DNA of 64,000 nt from Pseudomonas fluorescens (GCF_900636825.1 NZ_LR134318.1:1955501-2019500); one strand, 5' to 3'. Shown: positions 9,914 through 21,641, counted from the stretch's first letter. Notes: a model not told the origin generated them from the letters alone. Made by a program: numbers and translations.

Positions 9914-10138
9914 CGGCGCAGCTTCGAGTTGCAAGCCACAAGCTGCAAATAGACGGCTTGGGGCTGGAGGCTTAAAGCTTGTAGCTGCGAAGCCGTTGAT
10001 CGTGCTAGTTTAATGTCAATTTTTCGTATACGTGGGCAAAACGCCTGTCAGAACATAGAGTTGGCGCCACGTTTTAAAGCGGTTTGCACAATGTAAACCC
10101 CTTATTTTTCAGCATTTTTTATAGAGGCACGGGATTAA

Positions 10139-11002
10139 ATGGAAATCGGTCTGCGCGAGTGGCTGATCGTCATCGGCATCATTGTGATAGCCGGTATTCT
10201 TTTCGATGGCTGGCGCCGCATGCGCGGCGGCAAGGGAAAACTGAAATTCCGTCTCGACCGAAGTCTGTCCAATCTGCCGGACGAGGACACCAGCGCTGAG
10301 CTGTTGGGCCCGGCCCGCGTGCTGGACACACACAAAGAGCCGCAACTGGACGAACATGATCTGCCGTCGGTGAGCATGCCGGCCCGCGAAGCACGCGAGG
10401 CTCGCGAATCCGGCTCGAAGCGTGGCAAGCGTGGCAGCAACGGTCCGGCGCAGGGCGACCTGAACCTCGATCTGGATCTGGACGGCGGGCCGAGCTTCAG
10501 CAGCCGTGACGGTGATTTCGTCGAAGACAGCAAACCTGCGGCTGCTGCAGTCGAGAAGGATCAACCGCAAGCCGAAGAAGTTCTGGTGATCAGCGTGATC
10601 TGCCGTGACGCCGCTGGCTTCAAAGGCCCGGCACTGTTGCAGAACATTCTGGAAAGCGGCCTGCGATTCGGCGAGATGGATATTTTCCACCGCCACGAAA
10701 GCATGGCCGGCAACGGCGAAGTGCTGTTCTCCATGGCCAACGCAGTCAAGCCGGGTATTTTCGATCTGGACGATATCGACCATTTCAGCACCCCGGCGGT
10801 GAGCTTCTTCCTCGGCCTGCCAGGCCCGCGTCATCCGAAGCAAGCCTTCGACGTGATGGTCGCCGCAGCCCGCAAGCTGTCGCAGGAACTCAACGGCGAG
10901 CTGAAAGACGACCAGCGCAGCGTGCTGACCGCGCAAACGATCGAACACTACCGCCAGCGCATCGTCGAGTTCGAACGCCGTGCGCTGACCCAGAAGCGTT
11001 AA
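10139..11002 (+). CDS. zipA: Cell division protein ZipA
   Basis: Inner-membrane protein of 287 residues that tethers FtsZ to the membrane during septum formation. It has a single N-terminal transmembrane helix (about residues 7-23, [15 protein letters not shown]) and a charged, proline-poor linker to about residue 145. The C-terminal FtsZ-binding domain starts near LVISVICRD and contains [14 protein letters not shown]. Placement between smc and ligA is the standard Pseudomonas order. The 225 nt upstream contain only inverted-repeat sequence and no gene. Confidence 0.95.
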   Translation: MEIGLREWLIVIGIIVIAGILFDGWRRMRGGKGKLKFRLDRSLSNLPDEDTSAELLGPARVLDTHKEPQLDEHDLPSVSMPAREAREARESGSKRGKRGSNGPAQGDLNLDLDLDGGPSFSSRDGDFVEDSKPAAAAVEKDQPQAEEVLVISVICRDAAGFKGPALLQNILESGLRFGEMDIFHRHESMAGNGEVLFSMANAVKPGIFDLDDIDHFSTPAVSFFLGLPGPRHPKQAFDVMVAAARKLSQELNGELKDDQRSVLTAQTIEHYRQRIVEFERRALTQKR

Positions 11003-11009
11003 GGGCAAG

Positions 11010-11098
11010 ATCAAAAGATCGCAGCCTTCGGCAGCTCCTACAGAAGACCGCGATCCTGTAAGAGCTGACGAGTGCAACGAGGCCGCGATCTTTTGGCC
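11010..11098. repeat. REP doublet downstream of zipA
   Basis: Facing copies of the REP core, agatcgcagccttcggcagc on one side and a diverged cgagtgcaacgaggccgcga on the other, lie between zipA and the terminator hairpin upstream of ligA. Confidence 0.7.
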
Positions 11099-11122
11099 CC
11101 GCCGCCGATGATGAAATAAAAC

Positions 11123-11148
11123 TGGAGCAGCCTCGGCTGCTCTTTTGC
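11123..11148 (+). terminator. Rho-independent terminator between zipA and ligA
   Basis: GAGCAGCC-TC-GGCTGCTC stem followed by TTTT, located after zipA and its REP pair and about 17 nt before the ligA start. It would end zipA transcripts; being so close to ligA it could also act as an attenuator. Confidence 0.65.
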
Positions 11149-11155
11149 TTTATGA

Positions 11156-13522
<2,367 letters not shown>

Positions 13523-13526
13523 AAGC

Positions 13527-13617
13527 GAAAGATCGCAGCCTTCGGCAGCTCCTACCGATTGACAGGGTGAAACACCGACCGTGTAGGAGCTGCCGCAGGC
13601 TGCGATCTTTTGATCTG
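13527..13617. repeat. REP doublet downstream of ligA
   Basis: Inverted pair gatcgcagccttcggcagct and gtaggagctgccgcaggctg spaced by about 35 nt, able to form one long hairpin between ligA and the next gene. Confidence 0.8.
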
Positions 13618-13690
13618 CCCCTGGAAGCCTGCGGGAACGATGTTGTCTTCAGGATGATCTAGTCTTGGCCAGTCCCAGGGAGAGATCGCC

Positions 13691-14854
13691 ATGCACCGCT
13701 TTTTCGAGCAGCTCAGTTCCCGCATCATCGCGCCGTTCGTGGGCGGATCCTCGCGCAACAGCAAAATCTGGCCGTGCCGCTGCGGCCAGTCACTGTTTTT
13801 TCGCAACAGTCAGTGTCTGGCCTGTAGTGCGTTGCTCGGCTATCAAGCCGAAGCCAGTCGCCTGACTTCGCTGCAACCCGGGCCGGAGGAGGGCACCTGG
13901 ACGCTCGACGCTGCCCCCGAGGCCGGGCTGTTCCGCCGTTGCGCCAATCTCGACACGCCCGCGGCGTGCAACTGGTTGCTGCCGGCCAACGACCACCAAA
14001 CGTTATGCATCGCGTGCAGCCTCAATCGCACCATCCCCGATCTGTCCGTCCCGGAAAACCCCGAACGCTGGCGCAAAGTCGAAATTGCCAAGCGCCGACT
14101 GGTGGCGCAACTGATCACCCTCGGCCTGCCGGTCATCGCGAAAACCGTCGATGAACAAGCCGGGCTGGCCTTCGACTTCATCGGTGTCGACCTCGAAGGC
14201 AATGCGCCAATGACCGGCCATGCCAACGGCCTGATCACCCTCGACATCAAAGAGGCCGACGACGCCCACCGCGAGCAGGTGCGGGCACAGATGCACGAAC
14301 CCTATCGCACCTTGCTCGGGCACTTTCGGCATGAAGTCGGCCATTACTACTGGGATCGACTGATTGCCAATGGCCCGTGGCTTGACTCGTTCCGCGACCT
14401 GTTCGGTGACGAACGCGCCAGTTACGCTGAAGCGCTCGATCGCCATTATCAGCAAGGCGCGCCACTGGATTGGCCGCAGCGCTACGTCAGCGCCTACGCA
14501 ACCATGCACCCGTGGGAAGACTGGGCGGAAACCTGGGCGCACTACCTGCACATGATGGATGCTGTCGACACCGCGCTGGGTTTCGGCATGAGTGCGCGGG
14601 AAATGGATTTTGATTACCAGCCGTTTCCGAGCAGCACGCTGTACGATCCCGAACACCCTGGCGGCGAAGCGTTCCTGTCGTTCGTCAACGCATGGATCGA
14701 GCTGGCGGGCATGCTCAACGAACTGTCACGCAGTATGGGCCAGCCGGACTTCTATCCGTTCGTGCTGCCGGCACCGGCGATTGCCAAGCTGCATTTCATC
14801 CATCTGGTGATCCAGCATGCGGGCGGCCGCGCAGACGAAGTCCTGACGCTGTAG
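13691..14854 (+). CDS. Zinc-ribbon and HExxH putative metallopeptidase
   Basis: Protein of 387 residues that matches, by motif, the family annotated as putative zinc-binding metallopeptidase (formerly DUF2248). The N-terminus has a rubredoxin-like zinc ribbon (CRC near residue 29, CLAC near 44). A putative zinc protease site HEVGHYYW is near residue 218, and a downstream EDWAETWAHYLH segment could supply the third ligand. No signal peptide is seen, so it is probably cytoplasmic. The substrate and role are unknown; the gene stands alone between ligA and the SRP RNA gene. Confidence 0.8.
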   Translation: MHRFFEQLSSRIIAPFVGGSSRNSKIWPCRCGQSLFFRNSQCLACSALLGYQAEASRLTSLQPGPEEGTWTLDAAPEAGLFRRCANLDTPAACNWLLPANDHQTLCIACSLNRTIPDLSVPENPERWRKVEIAKRRLVAQLITLGLPVIAKTVDEQAGLAFDFIGVDLEGNAPMTGHANGLITLDIKEADDAHREQVRAQMHEPYRTLLGHFRHEVGHYYWDRLIANGPWLDSFRDLFGDERASYAEALDRHYQQGAPLDWPQRYVSAYATMHPWEDWAETWAHYLHMMDAVDTALGFGMSAREMDFDYQPFPSSTLYDPEHPGGEAFLSFVNAWIELAGMLNELSRSMGQPDFYPFVLPAPAIAKLHFIHLVIQHAGGRADEVLTL

Positions 14855-14931
14855 GGCCGCCCCGAGCGGCGATCTTTTACCGTCATCGCATGTCCTTGAA
14901 CCTGTTGATGTTTTTTATCTGCAACCAACGG

Positions 14932-14959
14932 TTGTAACTTCGTCTCAGACAGGTACAAT
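14932..14959 (+). promoter_or_regulatory. Sigma-70-type promoter of ffs
   Basis: A TTGTAA -35 (14932-14937) and TACAAT -10 (14954-14959), separated by 16 nt, predict transcription from about 14966, just ahead of the SRP RNA sequence. Confidence 0.6.
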
Positions 14960-14990
14960 GGCGCGGCTCGCCGACAGGCAAGCGTCGTTA

Positions 14991-15104
14991 TGGTGACCCC
15001 ATCGGTCCCCCCGCAACGATTACCCGTGAACCTGGTCAGAGCCGGAAGGCAGCAGCCACAGCGGGAACATTGTGTGCCGGGGTGTGGCTGGTGGGGGCAC
15101 CACC
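14991..15104 (+). ncRNA. ffs: Signal recognition particle 4.5S RNA
   Basis: The conserved SRP apical domain is present: ggtcagagccggaaggcagc followed by agcc, with the GGAA tetraloop. The ends pair (ggtgacccc at 14992 with gggggcacc near 15093), giving a hairpin of about 114 nt like the E. coli 4.5S RNA. It binds Ffh to target nascent membrane proteins. Mature ends are estimated from the pairing; transcription probably starts about 25 nt earlier. Confidence 0.93.
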
Positions 15105-15133
15105 TTAACGAACCACCGACGGCTGTAAACAGA

Positions 15134-15166
15134 ACTGCATGGGTTTTGCCCACTGCGGTTTTTTTA
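15134..15166 (+). terminator. Terminator after ffs
   Basis: GCATGGG-TTTTG-CCCACTGC hairpin (one bulged C) followed by a run of seven T, about 30 nt after the SRP RNA. Confidence 0.65.
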
Positions 15167-15243
15167 TGCCTGCGATTTGGCGATCGGTCGCTACCGTTGA
15201 ACAGTGGCATACTCCGCTGCCTGGCATCATGAGGTAACTGGAA

Positions 15244-15774
15244 GTGGGCGAAGTTGACGATCTGACGCGAGAAAAGCTGCGGGACTGGCAGTTGCGTCGT
15301 CTGCAGATCAAGGATCAGATGCAGGATCATCCCGAGCGGACGCTGGAGCTGTCGCGGGTGCTCGATCTTATGGACGATGAGCATGCGGGGATTCTGGCAG
15401 CGGCGACCATCAAGACCGCAGATGCGCGCGAGCCAGCGGCCGTGCAGGAGCCGCTCGGCCCTCGCTTTGATCTGCAATTGCAGGCGACCGCGCAAAGTCC
15501 TGAAGACCTGCGCAAGCTCCTCGAACTCGCGCTCTATGAAGTGCAGGCGCAGATCGATCGATCCGCACTGATGGCGGATGAAAATCGCAGCTATCCCGGC
15601 AGCATGGCCGGAACCTTGGGTGACTACCATTTCGAACTGCGGGTCAACGATGAGCGCGCGGCCAATCCCGTTCTGAATGAGGTTGCGCATCTGGCGGGCA
15701 GGTTCTCGTCGCCATCCGTTTCCGAGCCTGCGGCCTGTGATCCTGCAACGCAGCAAAAGTATGACCAGGATTGA
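15244..15774 (+). CDS. Hypothetical protein, 176 residues, paired with the helicase gene
   Basis: No family recognised. A GTG start gives MGEVDDLTREKLRDWQ; an upstream AACTGGAAG could act as ribosome site. The N-terminal 60 residues look helical and charged (LRRLQIKDQMQDHPERTL). The central region has FDLQLQATAQSPEDLRKLLELALYEVQAQI, resembling a beta-hairpin plus helix, and a Gly/Asp-rich segment precedes a low-complexity Ser/Pro/Ala tail. There is no signal peptide or membrane helix. It ends 35 nt before the helicase-like gene in the same direction, so the two are likely co-transcribed. Confidence 0.7.
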   Translation: MGEVDDLTREKLRDWQLRRLQIKDQMQDHPERTLELSRVLDLMDDEHAGILAAATIKTADAREPAAVQEPLGPRFDLQLQATAQSPEDLRKLLELALYEVQAQIDRSALMADENRSYPGSMAGTLGDYHFELRVNDERAANPVLNEVAHLAGRFSSPSVSEPAACDPATQQKYDQD

Positions 15775-15809
15775 TCTGGTGATGTGTCCCTGCCCAGGCG
15801 CGAGGTTGT

Positions 15810-17771
15810 ATGCAGCCGGAACATTTTGATTTATCCACACCCGTGTATTTGCCTGTGACCCATGAGGTCTGCACGGCGCTGTTGCAGCCTGAGGGCGAAC
15901 AGACGCTCGTCAGCCTGACCGATCCGGAGCTGGCGTCGATTCTCGTCATTCAGAACCTGGCCCAGGCCGGCGAAAAAGACCTGACGCCCAATACGGCAGA
16001 AAAAATTCTCGCCAGACTGATTGGCTGGGCTGTCGATGCCCGAACGGCGGGATCCGCTGGATTGCTTTCAGAGGCCCAGCGGTTGTTCGATCCGCGCAAG
16101 TTGTATTTCGGGCTCAACGCAACCAAAGGTCTCAACCTGCGTTTTTTGCTGGCCGACGAAGTTACTGCGCAGGATTACCTGTTACCCAGTGGTCAATGGG
16201 ATGTGGAATACAAAATCCGCCACAAGCAGCACAACAATCCGTTCGTCCAGCAAGTGGTCACACCGCGACACCGCGAGCGCTGGTTGAGCGATGCGCAAGA
16301 CAAGTTGCTCAGAACCTTTCGTGCCAATCTCGACGAAGACCTGCACGTGCAAGGCTACGCCGGCATCGGCAAGAGCCATCTGCTCGGGGCGCTGGTCGAA
16401 TGCCTGCGCGCCGACAAGACACTGATTCTGGCGCGTACGCCGGCGAAACTGGAAACCCTGCGCAAATACCTCAAGCAAACGCAGGACAAAGACCTCGCTC
16501 AGACATTCCGCCACTTCGCCCAAACCCAGTTATATGGGCCACGACGTCCAATGGCCCGGGCTGCGGCCCGGATCCCGAGCCGGCAGGTGCTTGCGCAAAC
16601 GCTGAATATCTTCGGGTTCCGCCGCCACGATGGACAGGGCGCGCTGGAGGTCTGTCTGCGGGTGCTCGAGGTTTACTGTGGCTCCCGCGATCACAGCTTG
16701 TCGGCCCGGCATCTGCCGTTTTTCCAGCAGCCGCTGTCGGCTACGGAAACCCAGGTCCTGCTCGAGTACTCGAGTCGCTTGTGGGTTTACATTGAGACGA
16801 ATCCCGCATGGGCCGGCCAGACTGGCTTTGAAACGCTGCTGTTGATCAAGCGCGCCAGTCTGTCGGGCTGTCGAGTGCCGGCGCGCTATACCCACGTGAT
16901 CATCGACGAGAGTCAGGATGTGCCGGCGTCGCTGTTGCAGATGATCGAACGGGGTCGCCAGGTATTGATTACGCTTGGCGATGAGTATCAGCAGGCGAGC
17001 GGCTTGCCGGTCAAGCGCAAGCGCGAGGTTCGCCAGAGCGACATCTGCTATTCCGTGCGCTCGGGGCGCAATGTCGAGCGGCTGGTCAATCCGCTGATCT
17101 CGCGGCATTCGCAAAAAAGCAAAGTGCCCTTCGAGGGCGCCCGTCACGCGGACGTCGATATCGAGCACTATCCGCAAGGTTTCGTGCCGCCCGAGGGCTG
17201 CGTGGTGCTGACGGCGTCGCCGTGGGACACGATGATGTGGGCCATGCACTTGCACGATGCCAACTGCGCGTTCAGTTTTCCAGACAAGGAAACACAGGCC
17301 GGTCTCAAGCATTTCATGCTCACCGCCATCGAGCTGTTCAGACCGCAATTCTATGATGCCGAGGCCAGTGAAAAGGGCCGCCACGGCTATTTCAGCGATC
17401 TGCTCGATTGGCAGCAGGTGCGTGAAGCCAATCAGTTCGATGAGGCCTTTCTGGCGGTCGAAGCCGAACTGGAAAAAGGCTTCAAGGTCGCCGACCTGAC
17501 CCGCTTGCACGGCAGAATCGGCGAGCCGGGCAAGGCCTGCATGTTGATGATGGCCGAGCAGGCGGGCGGCATGGAGTTCAACCGCGTGCTGCTGACGAGC
17601 GCTTTGCTCAGCAATGAAAAGTTCAAGGATGCCTACGCGTTCGACCGGCGCATTTGCGCTGTGTACATCGCGATTTCCCGCGCCCGCCAGCAGCTTTATC
17701 TGCCTTACGATGTGGTCGAGTGGATCGAATTTCACGATTACCAGAAGTTTCGCGAGTCGCACGGCTATTAA
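15810..17771 (+). CDS. Superfamily 1 (UvrD/Rep-like) helicase/ATPase
   Basis: A 653-residue ATP-dependent helicase-like protein. Motifs in order: Walker A GYAGIGKSHLL near residue 188, Walker B VIIDESQDVP near 365, motif III LGDEYQQ, a motif IV-like SVRSGRNVERLV, a motif V-like AEQAGGMEFNRVLL, and motif VI YIAISRARQQLYL near the C-terminus. The first roughly 165 residues match nothing I recognise, and the 2A/2B parts seem short compared with UvrD. A GCGAGG ribosome site precedes ATG. Pairing with an unknown small protein suggests an accessory two-gene unit; DNA repair, plasmid/phage defence or RNA roles are all possible. Confidence 0.75.
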   Translation: MQPEHFDLSTPVYLPVTHEVCTALLQPEGEQTLVSLTDPELASILVIQNLAQAGEKDLTPNTAEKILARLIGWAVDARTAGSAGLLSEAQRLFDPRKLYFGLNATKGLNLRFLLADEVTAQDYLLPSGQWDVEYKIRHKQHNNPFVQQVVTPRHRERWLSDAQDKLLRTFRANLDEDLHVQGYAGIGKSHLLGALVECLRADKTLILARTPAKLETLRKYLKQTQDKDLAQTFRHFAQTQLYGPRRPMARAAARIPSRQVLAQTLNIFGFRRHDGQGALEVCLRVLEVYCGSRDHSLSARHLPFFQQPLSATETQVLLEYSSRLWVYIETNPAWAGQTGFETLLLIKRASLSGCRVPARYTHVIIDESQDVPASLLQMIERGRQVLITLGDEYQQASGLPVKRKREVRQSDICYSVRSGRNVERLVNPLISRHSQKSKVPFEGARHADVDIEHYPQGFVPPEGCVVLTASPWDTMMWAMHLHDANCAFSFPDKETQAGLKHFMLTAIELFRPQFYDAEASEKGRHGYFSDLLDWQQVREANQFDEAFLAVEAELEKGFKVADLTRLHGRIGEPGKACMLMMAEQAGGMEFNRVLLTSALLSNEKFKDAYAFDRRICAVYIAISRARQQLYLPYDVVEWIEFHDYQKFRESHGY

Positions 17772-17780
17772 GCGAAAAAC

Positions 17781-17875
17781 CTGTGGGAGCGAGCCTGCTC
17801 GCGAAAGCGTCCTGATGTTCAACAACCATGTCGCCTGACACGGCGTTTTCGCGAGCAGGCTCGCTCCCACAAGGG
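17781..17875. repeat. REP doublet (gtgggagcgagcctgctcgc class)
   Basis: gtgggagcgagcctgctcgc at 17783 faces its inverted copy gcgagcaggctcgctcccac ending at 17870. It lies between the converging helicase-like and binding-protein genes and probably acts as a shared hairpin. Confidence 0.8.
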
Positions 17876-17876
17876 G

Positions 17877-18640
17877 TTATGGGGATTTGTCGGAAGTGCC
17901 GGTGTAGAGCCGGATGACCTCATCGATTTCCCCCGACATTTTCATCCGCAGCAAGGTGCGCAAAATCCGCTGCACCGGCACCTTCGGGTCGTTCCTCACA
18001 TAGCAGCCGATATGTTGTTCCTGCAGCACCGCGACTCCCTGCAGTTGCTGCTCCGGTTGCAGGCGCTGGTTGATCCAGTCCAGCGTCCATTGATTACTCA
18101 CCGCATAGCGATAGCGGCCGGCCAGCAATTTCTCCAGCACCTGTTCCTGATTGCGCGCGTCTTCGCGTAGCAGCTGGTCGGCGTCGAACAGGGGTTGCAG
18201 GGTGGGGTAGTTGTAACCAAGAACGGTGCCGATGGCCTGGCGCGGGAGTCGGCCGGGGCTGACCTGTGCCCCATGTTCCTTGCGGCTGACCAGCAGGTCG
18301 CGCTGGAACCATAGCGGCACGCTCCAGATGTAATCACCCGATTGATTCGGCAACCACGACTGCGCGGCGTAGCAACGGACGTCGATCTCACCGTGTTCCA
18401 TGGCGCTCTGAACCCGAGCGCGCGGCAGCACGACGAATTGCGCCGGCACGCCGACCTGAGTGGCCAGGCTGAGCAGGATGTCGTGAAGGATGCCCTGGGT
18501 CGGTCTGCCCCGTTCAAATTGACCATCGGCATCGCCCAGCTGTCGGGCACGGCGAAGCGCAACAGCGGTTGCGCTGCCGTCGCAGTGAGGCTGATTCCCA
18601 GCAATGCCCCCAGGGCCCACCGCATAAATGCTCCGGTCAT
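17877..18640 (-). pseudogene. Periplasmic amino-acid-type substrate-binding protein, frameshifted
   Basis: A family 3 solute-binding protein read in two frames. From ATG 18640 the frame gives a clean signal peptide (MRWALGALLGISLTATA) and mature start AQPLLRFAVPDSWAMPMVNL. Homology-like sequence then continues in the adjacent frame (RPTQGILHDILLSLATQVG, to the C-terminus at 17877). The switch needs one extra base near 18517; for example, an extra T in the TTT run would give MVNFERGRPTQG. The downstream frame holds IDVRCYAAQSWLP and an otherwise normal domain. Either a true recent pseudogene or a sequencing indel. It is divergent from dnaX. Confidence 0.75.
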
Positions 18641-18769
18641 TCCCGTCCCGAGCCGATAAAAGCCTCTGCTGATGCAGCTTAGCCACATTAGACGAGGACA
18701 CCGGATGCAATTTTGCCCTTGCTCCGCTAGCATTAGCCGCTTCAGCTTCCTTCGTTGCGACGGTTTTCG

Positions 18770-20848
18770 ATGAGTTATCAGGTTCTTGCACGTAAATGGC
18801 GTCCGCGCTCGTTCCGCGAAATGGTCGGCCAGACCCATGTGCTCAAGGCTCTGATCAATGCCTTGGACAGCCAGCGGCTGCACCATGCGTACCTGTTCAC
18901 CGGGACGCGCGGGGTGGGTAAAACCACGATTGCGCGGATCATTGCCAAATGCCTGAACTGTGAGACAGGTATCACCTCCAGCCCCTGCGGCGAATGTTCG
19001 GTATGTCGCGAGATCGATGAAGGGCGTTTTGTCGACCTGATCGAAATCGACGCCGCGAGCCGCACCAAGGTCGAAGACACTCGCGAGCTGCTCGACAACG
19101 TGCAGTACGCGCCGAGCCGTGGGCGCTTCAAGGTCTACCTGATCGACGAAGTGCACATGCTTTCCAGCCATTCGTTCAATGCGCTGCTGAAAACCCTTGA
19201 AGAACCGCCGCCGTACGTCAAATTCATCCTGGCGACGACGGATCCGCAGAAACTTCCGGCAACGATTTTGTCGCGCTGCCTGCAATTCTCTCTGAAGAAC
19301 ATGACGCCGGAGCGCGTGGTCGAGCATTTGACCCACGTTCTGACGGCCGAAAACGTACCGTTCGAAGACGACGCGCTGTGGCTGCTCGGTCGCGCCGCTG
19401 ATGGCTCGATGCGCGACGCCATGAGCCTGACCGACCAGGCCATCGCCTTTGGTGAAGGCAAGGTTCTGGCCACCGATGTGCGGGCGATGCTCGGTACGCT
19501 GGATCACGGCCAGGTCTATGACGTACTGCACTCGCTGATCGAAGGCGATGCCAAGGCGCTGCTCGAGGCGGTGCGTCATCTGGCCGAGCAGGGGCCGGAC
19601 TGGAACGGCGTGCTCTCGGAAATTCTCAACGTTCTGCACCGCGTCGCCATCGCCCAGGCCTTGCCCGAAGGCGTCGACAACGGGCATGGCGACCGCGATC
19701 GCGTGTTGGCCCTGGCCCAGGCTTTGCCGGCCGAAGACGTGCAGTTCTATTACCAGATGGGACTGATCGGTCGCCGCGATTTACCGCTGGCACCGGACCC
19801 GCGCCGCGGCTTCGAGATGGTCTTGCTGCGAATGCTGGCGTTCCGACCGGCGGATACGGCCGATGCGCCGAGGCAACCGCTAAAGCCAGTGGGGATCAGC
19901 CAGGCCACAGTTGATTCCGCAAACTCCGTGGCTGCCGCGCCCAAGCCTGCGCCGGTGGTCGCTGCGGCTGAGCCTGCATCTGTAGCGCCGATTCCCGAGG
20001 CTGCAGCGGTGGCGCCGGTGGTTGAACCGCAACCGCAACCAGAGCCCGAGCCAGTTGCCGTCGAAGCCGTGGTCGATCTGCCGTGGAACGATCCAGTCGA
20101 AGCCGAGCCCGAGTCCGAGCCTGAACCGGCACAGCAGCCTGCCGTCGAGCCGGTACTGGAAACTGCCGGCGAGCAGCCCGAGTTGCCGCCGATGCCGCTG
20201 CCGACTCCGGACAGCGTCGTCCCGGATGCGCCAGAGTGGGCCGCTGCGCCGATTCCCGAGCCGTCCGTCGCCGACGTCGATGCCGCAACACCGGGCATGG
20301 ACATGGACGACGAACCGCCGCTGGACGAGGACTACATCGAGCCGGACATGGATTCGGCCTACAGCTACCTCGACGAACTGGCCAGCGAACACGCCGCCGA
20401 TCCCGAGCCGGAACCCGAGCCGGAACCAGCCGCTGCGCCGGCGACCGGTCTGGCCTTGCAATGGCTGGAGCTGTTTCCGAAACTGCCGATTTCCGGCATG
20501 ACCGGCAGCATCGCCGCCAACTGCACGTTGATCGCTGTCGATGGCGACCATTGGTTGATGCACCTCGATCCTGCGCACAGCGCGCTGTTCAACGCCACGC
20601 AGCAGCGTCGTCTCAACGATGCGTTGAACCAGTTCCACGGGCGCACACTCACGCTGACCATCGAGCTGATCAAGCCCGAGCAGGAAACCCCGGCGCAGGC
20701 CGCGTCCCGCCGGCGTGCCAACCGTCAGCGCGAAGCGGAGGAATCGATCCACGGTGATCCGTTCATCCAGCAGATGGTTCAGCAGTTCGGCGCGGTGGTG
20801 CGAAGCGATACTATTGAACCTGTCGACGCCTTGGTCACTCAAGGCTAA
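18770..20848 (+). CDS. dnaX: DNA polymerase III subunits gamma/tau
   Basis: Clamp-loader ATPase, 692 residues from MSYQVLARKWRPRSF; the ATG 15 nt upstream gives an atypical N-terminus and is not preferred. Walker A GTRGVGKTT starts near residue 45, the zinc module (CLNCETGITSSPCGECSVC) follows, DEVHMLS is near 126, and the sensor ILATTDPQKLPATILSRC is intact. Residues about 385-560 form a long Pro/Glu/Ala-rich linker with EPEP runs before the tau C-terminal domain (LQWLELFPKLPISG). I did not find an A-AAA-AAG slippery heptamer, so production of gamma by frameshifting is not evident. Confidence 0.96.
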   Translation: MSYQVLARKWRPRSFREMVGQTHVLKALINALDSQRLHHAYLFTGTRGVGKTTIARIIAKCLNCETGITSSPCGECSVCREIDEGRFVDLIEIDAASRTKVEDTRELLDNVQYAPSRGRFKVYLIDEVHMLSSHSFNALLKTLEEPPPYVKFILATTDPQKLPATILSRCLQFSLKNMTPERVVEHLTHVLTAENVPFEDDALWLLGRAADGSMRDAMSLTDQAIAFGEGKVLATDVRAMLGTLDHGQVYDVLHSLIEGDAKALLEAVRHLAEQGPDWNGVLSEILNVLHRVAIAQALPEGVDNGHGDRDRVLALAQALPAEDVQFYYQMGLIGRRDLPLAPDPRRGFEMVLLRMLAFRPADTADAPRQPLKPVGISQATVDSANSVAAAPKPAPVVAAAEPASVAPIPEAAAVAPVVEPQPQPEPEPVAVEAVVDLPWNDPVEAEPESEPEPAQQPAVEPVLETAGEQPELPPMPLPTPDSVVPDAPEWAAAPIPEPSVADVDAATPGMDMDDEPPLDEDYIEPDMDSAYSYLDELASEHAADPEPEPEPEPAAAPATGLALQWLELFPKLPISGMTGSIAANCTLIAVDGDHWLMHLDPAHSALFNATQQRRLNDALNQFHGRTLTLTIELIKPEQETPAQAASRRRANRQREAEESIHGDPFIQQMVQQFGAVVRSDTIEPVDALVTQG

Positions 20849-20858
20849 TAACTGAAGG

Positions 20859-20888
20859 TGCCCGGCCTCGATGGCCGGGCGCTGTTTT
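20859..20888 (+). terminator. Terminator-like hairpin after dnaX
   Basis: CCCGGCC-TCGAT-GGCCGGG stem followed by CGCTGTTTT, in the 67-nt gap between dnaX and ybaB. The T-run is short, so it may only attenuate. Confidence 0.5.
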
Positions 20889-20915
20889 GATCCAAGTACG
20901 TTTGAGGTGATTCCC

Positions 20916-21254
20916 ATGATGAAAGGTGGCATGGCCGGCCTGATGAAGCAGGCGCAGCAGATGCAGGAAAAAATGGCCAAGATGCAGGAAGAACTGGCCA
21001 ACGCCGAAGTCACCGGTAAGGCCGGCGGCGATATGGTCACCGTGGTGATGACCGGTCGTCACGACGTGAAAAGCGTCAGCATCGACCCAAGCCTGGTTGA
21101 AGGCCTGAGCGAAGACGATAAAGAAATGCTGGAAGCCGTGGTCGCCGCCGCCGTCAACGACGCCGTGCGCAAGATCGAAGCCAACAGCCAGGAAAAAATG
21201 GGCAGCATGACTGCCGGCATGAACCTGCCAGCGGGTATGAAACTGCCATTCTGA
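20916..21254 (+). CDS. ybaB: YbaB/EbfC-family nucleoid-associated protein
   Basis: Small dimeric DNA-binding protein of 112 residues. It begins [20 protein letters not shown] after a GAGGTGA ribosome site; a longer reading frame from 20871 lacks such a site and family resemblance. It shows the usual heptad helix, the central beta segment [20 protein letters not shown], and a Gly/Met-rich C-terminus. The dnaX-ybaB-recR association is conserved in many bacteria; here a reductase gene and REP elements intervene before recR. Confidence 0.95.
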   Translation: MMKGGMAGLMKQAQQMQEKMAKMQEELANAEVTGKAGGDMVTVVMTGRHDVKSVSIDPSLVEGLSEDDKEMLEAVVAAAVNDAVRKIEANSQEKMGSMTAGMNLPAGMKLPF

Positions 21255-21283
21255 TTCGCCAATCGGCGGCAGATGAGCTACAC

Positions 21284-21317
21284 AAAATGCCAGGCATCTC
21301 GCCTGGCATTTTTGTTT
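21284..21317 (+). terminator. Rho-independent terminator after ybaB
   Basis: AAAATGCCAGGC-ATCTC-GCCTGGCATTTTTG: a perfect 9-bp GC-rich stem with flanking A/T tracts, 30 nt after the ybaB stop. Confidence 0.85.
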
Positions 21318-21339
21318 CCGCCCGATAGCCACAGCACCC

Positions 21340-21550
21340 TGTAGGAGCTGTCGAGTGCAACGAGGCTGCGATCTGTTGATCCTGCTCTTAAACAAAGATC
21401 AAAAGATCGCAGCGTGCCGCAGCTCCTACACGGGAACACAGTTCACACCCAATCCCTGTAGGAGCTGTCGAGTGAAACGAGGCTGCGATCTTTTGATCCT
21501 GCTCTTAAGCAAAGATCAAAAGATCGCAGCGTGCCGCAGCTCCTACATGA
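21340..21550. repeat. Two REP doublets between ybaB and the reductase gene
   Basis: Two nearly identical units (start ctgtaggagctgtcgagtg at about 21340 and 21458) each hold an inverted pair cgaggctgcgatc / gatcgcagcgtgccgcagct around the same loop containing ctgctctta. The period is about 118 nt, a small tandem amplification of a REP doublet. The remaining sequence of this 387-nt gap contains only the ybaB terminator and the leader of the next gene. Confidence 0.8.
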
Positions 21551-21641
21551 AGGACGTGCGGTGTGAAACATCGAACCCGGCACCGTTGCCGACGGTCTGC
21601 TCCCTATACCGCCGAATTCCCCATTCACAGGAGACGCTGAC

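Noticed and set aside
18098..19687. 529-codon minus-strand frame over dnaX
   Set aside because: Mostly antisense to dnaX; only its last part (from ATG 18640) is real, as the N-terminus of the frameshifted binding protein.
20000..20450. Programmed frameshift site in dnaX
   Set aside because: Looked for an A-AAA-AAG-like heptamer with downstream hairpin in the linker region; none seen.
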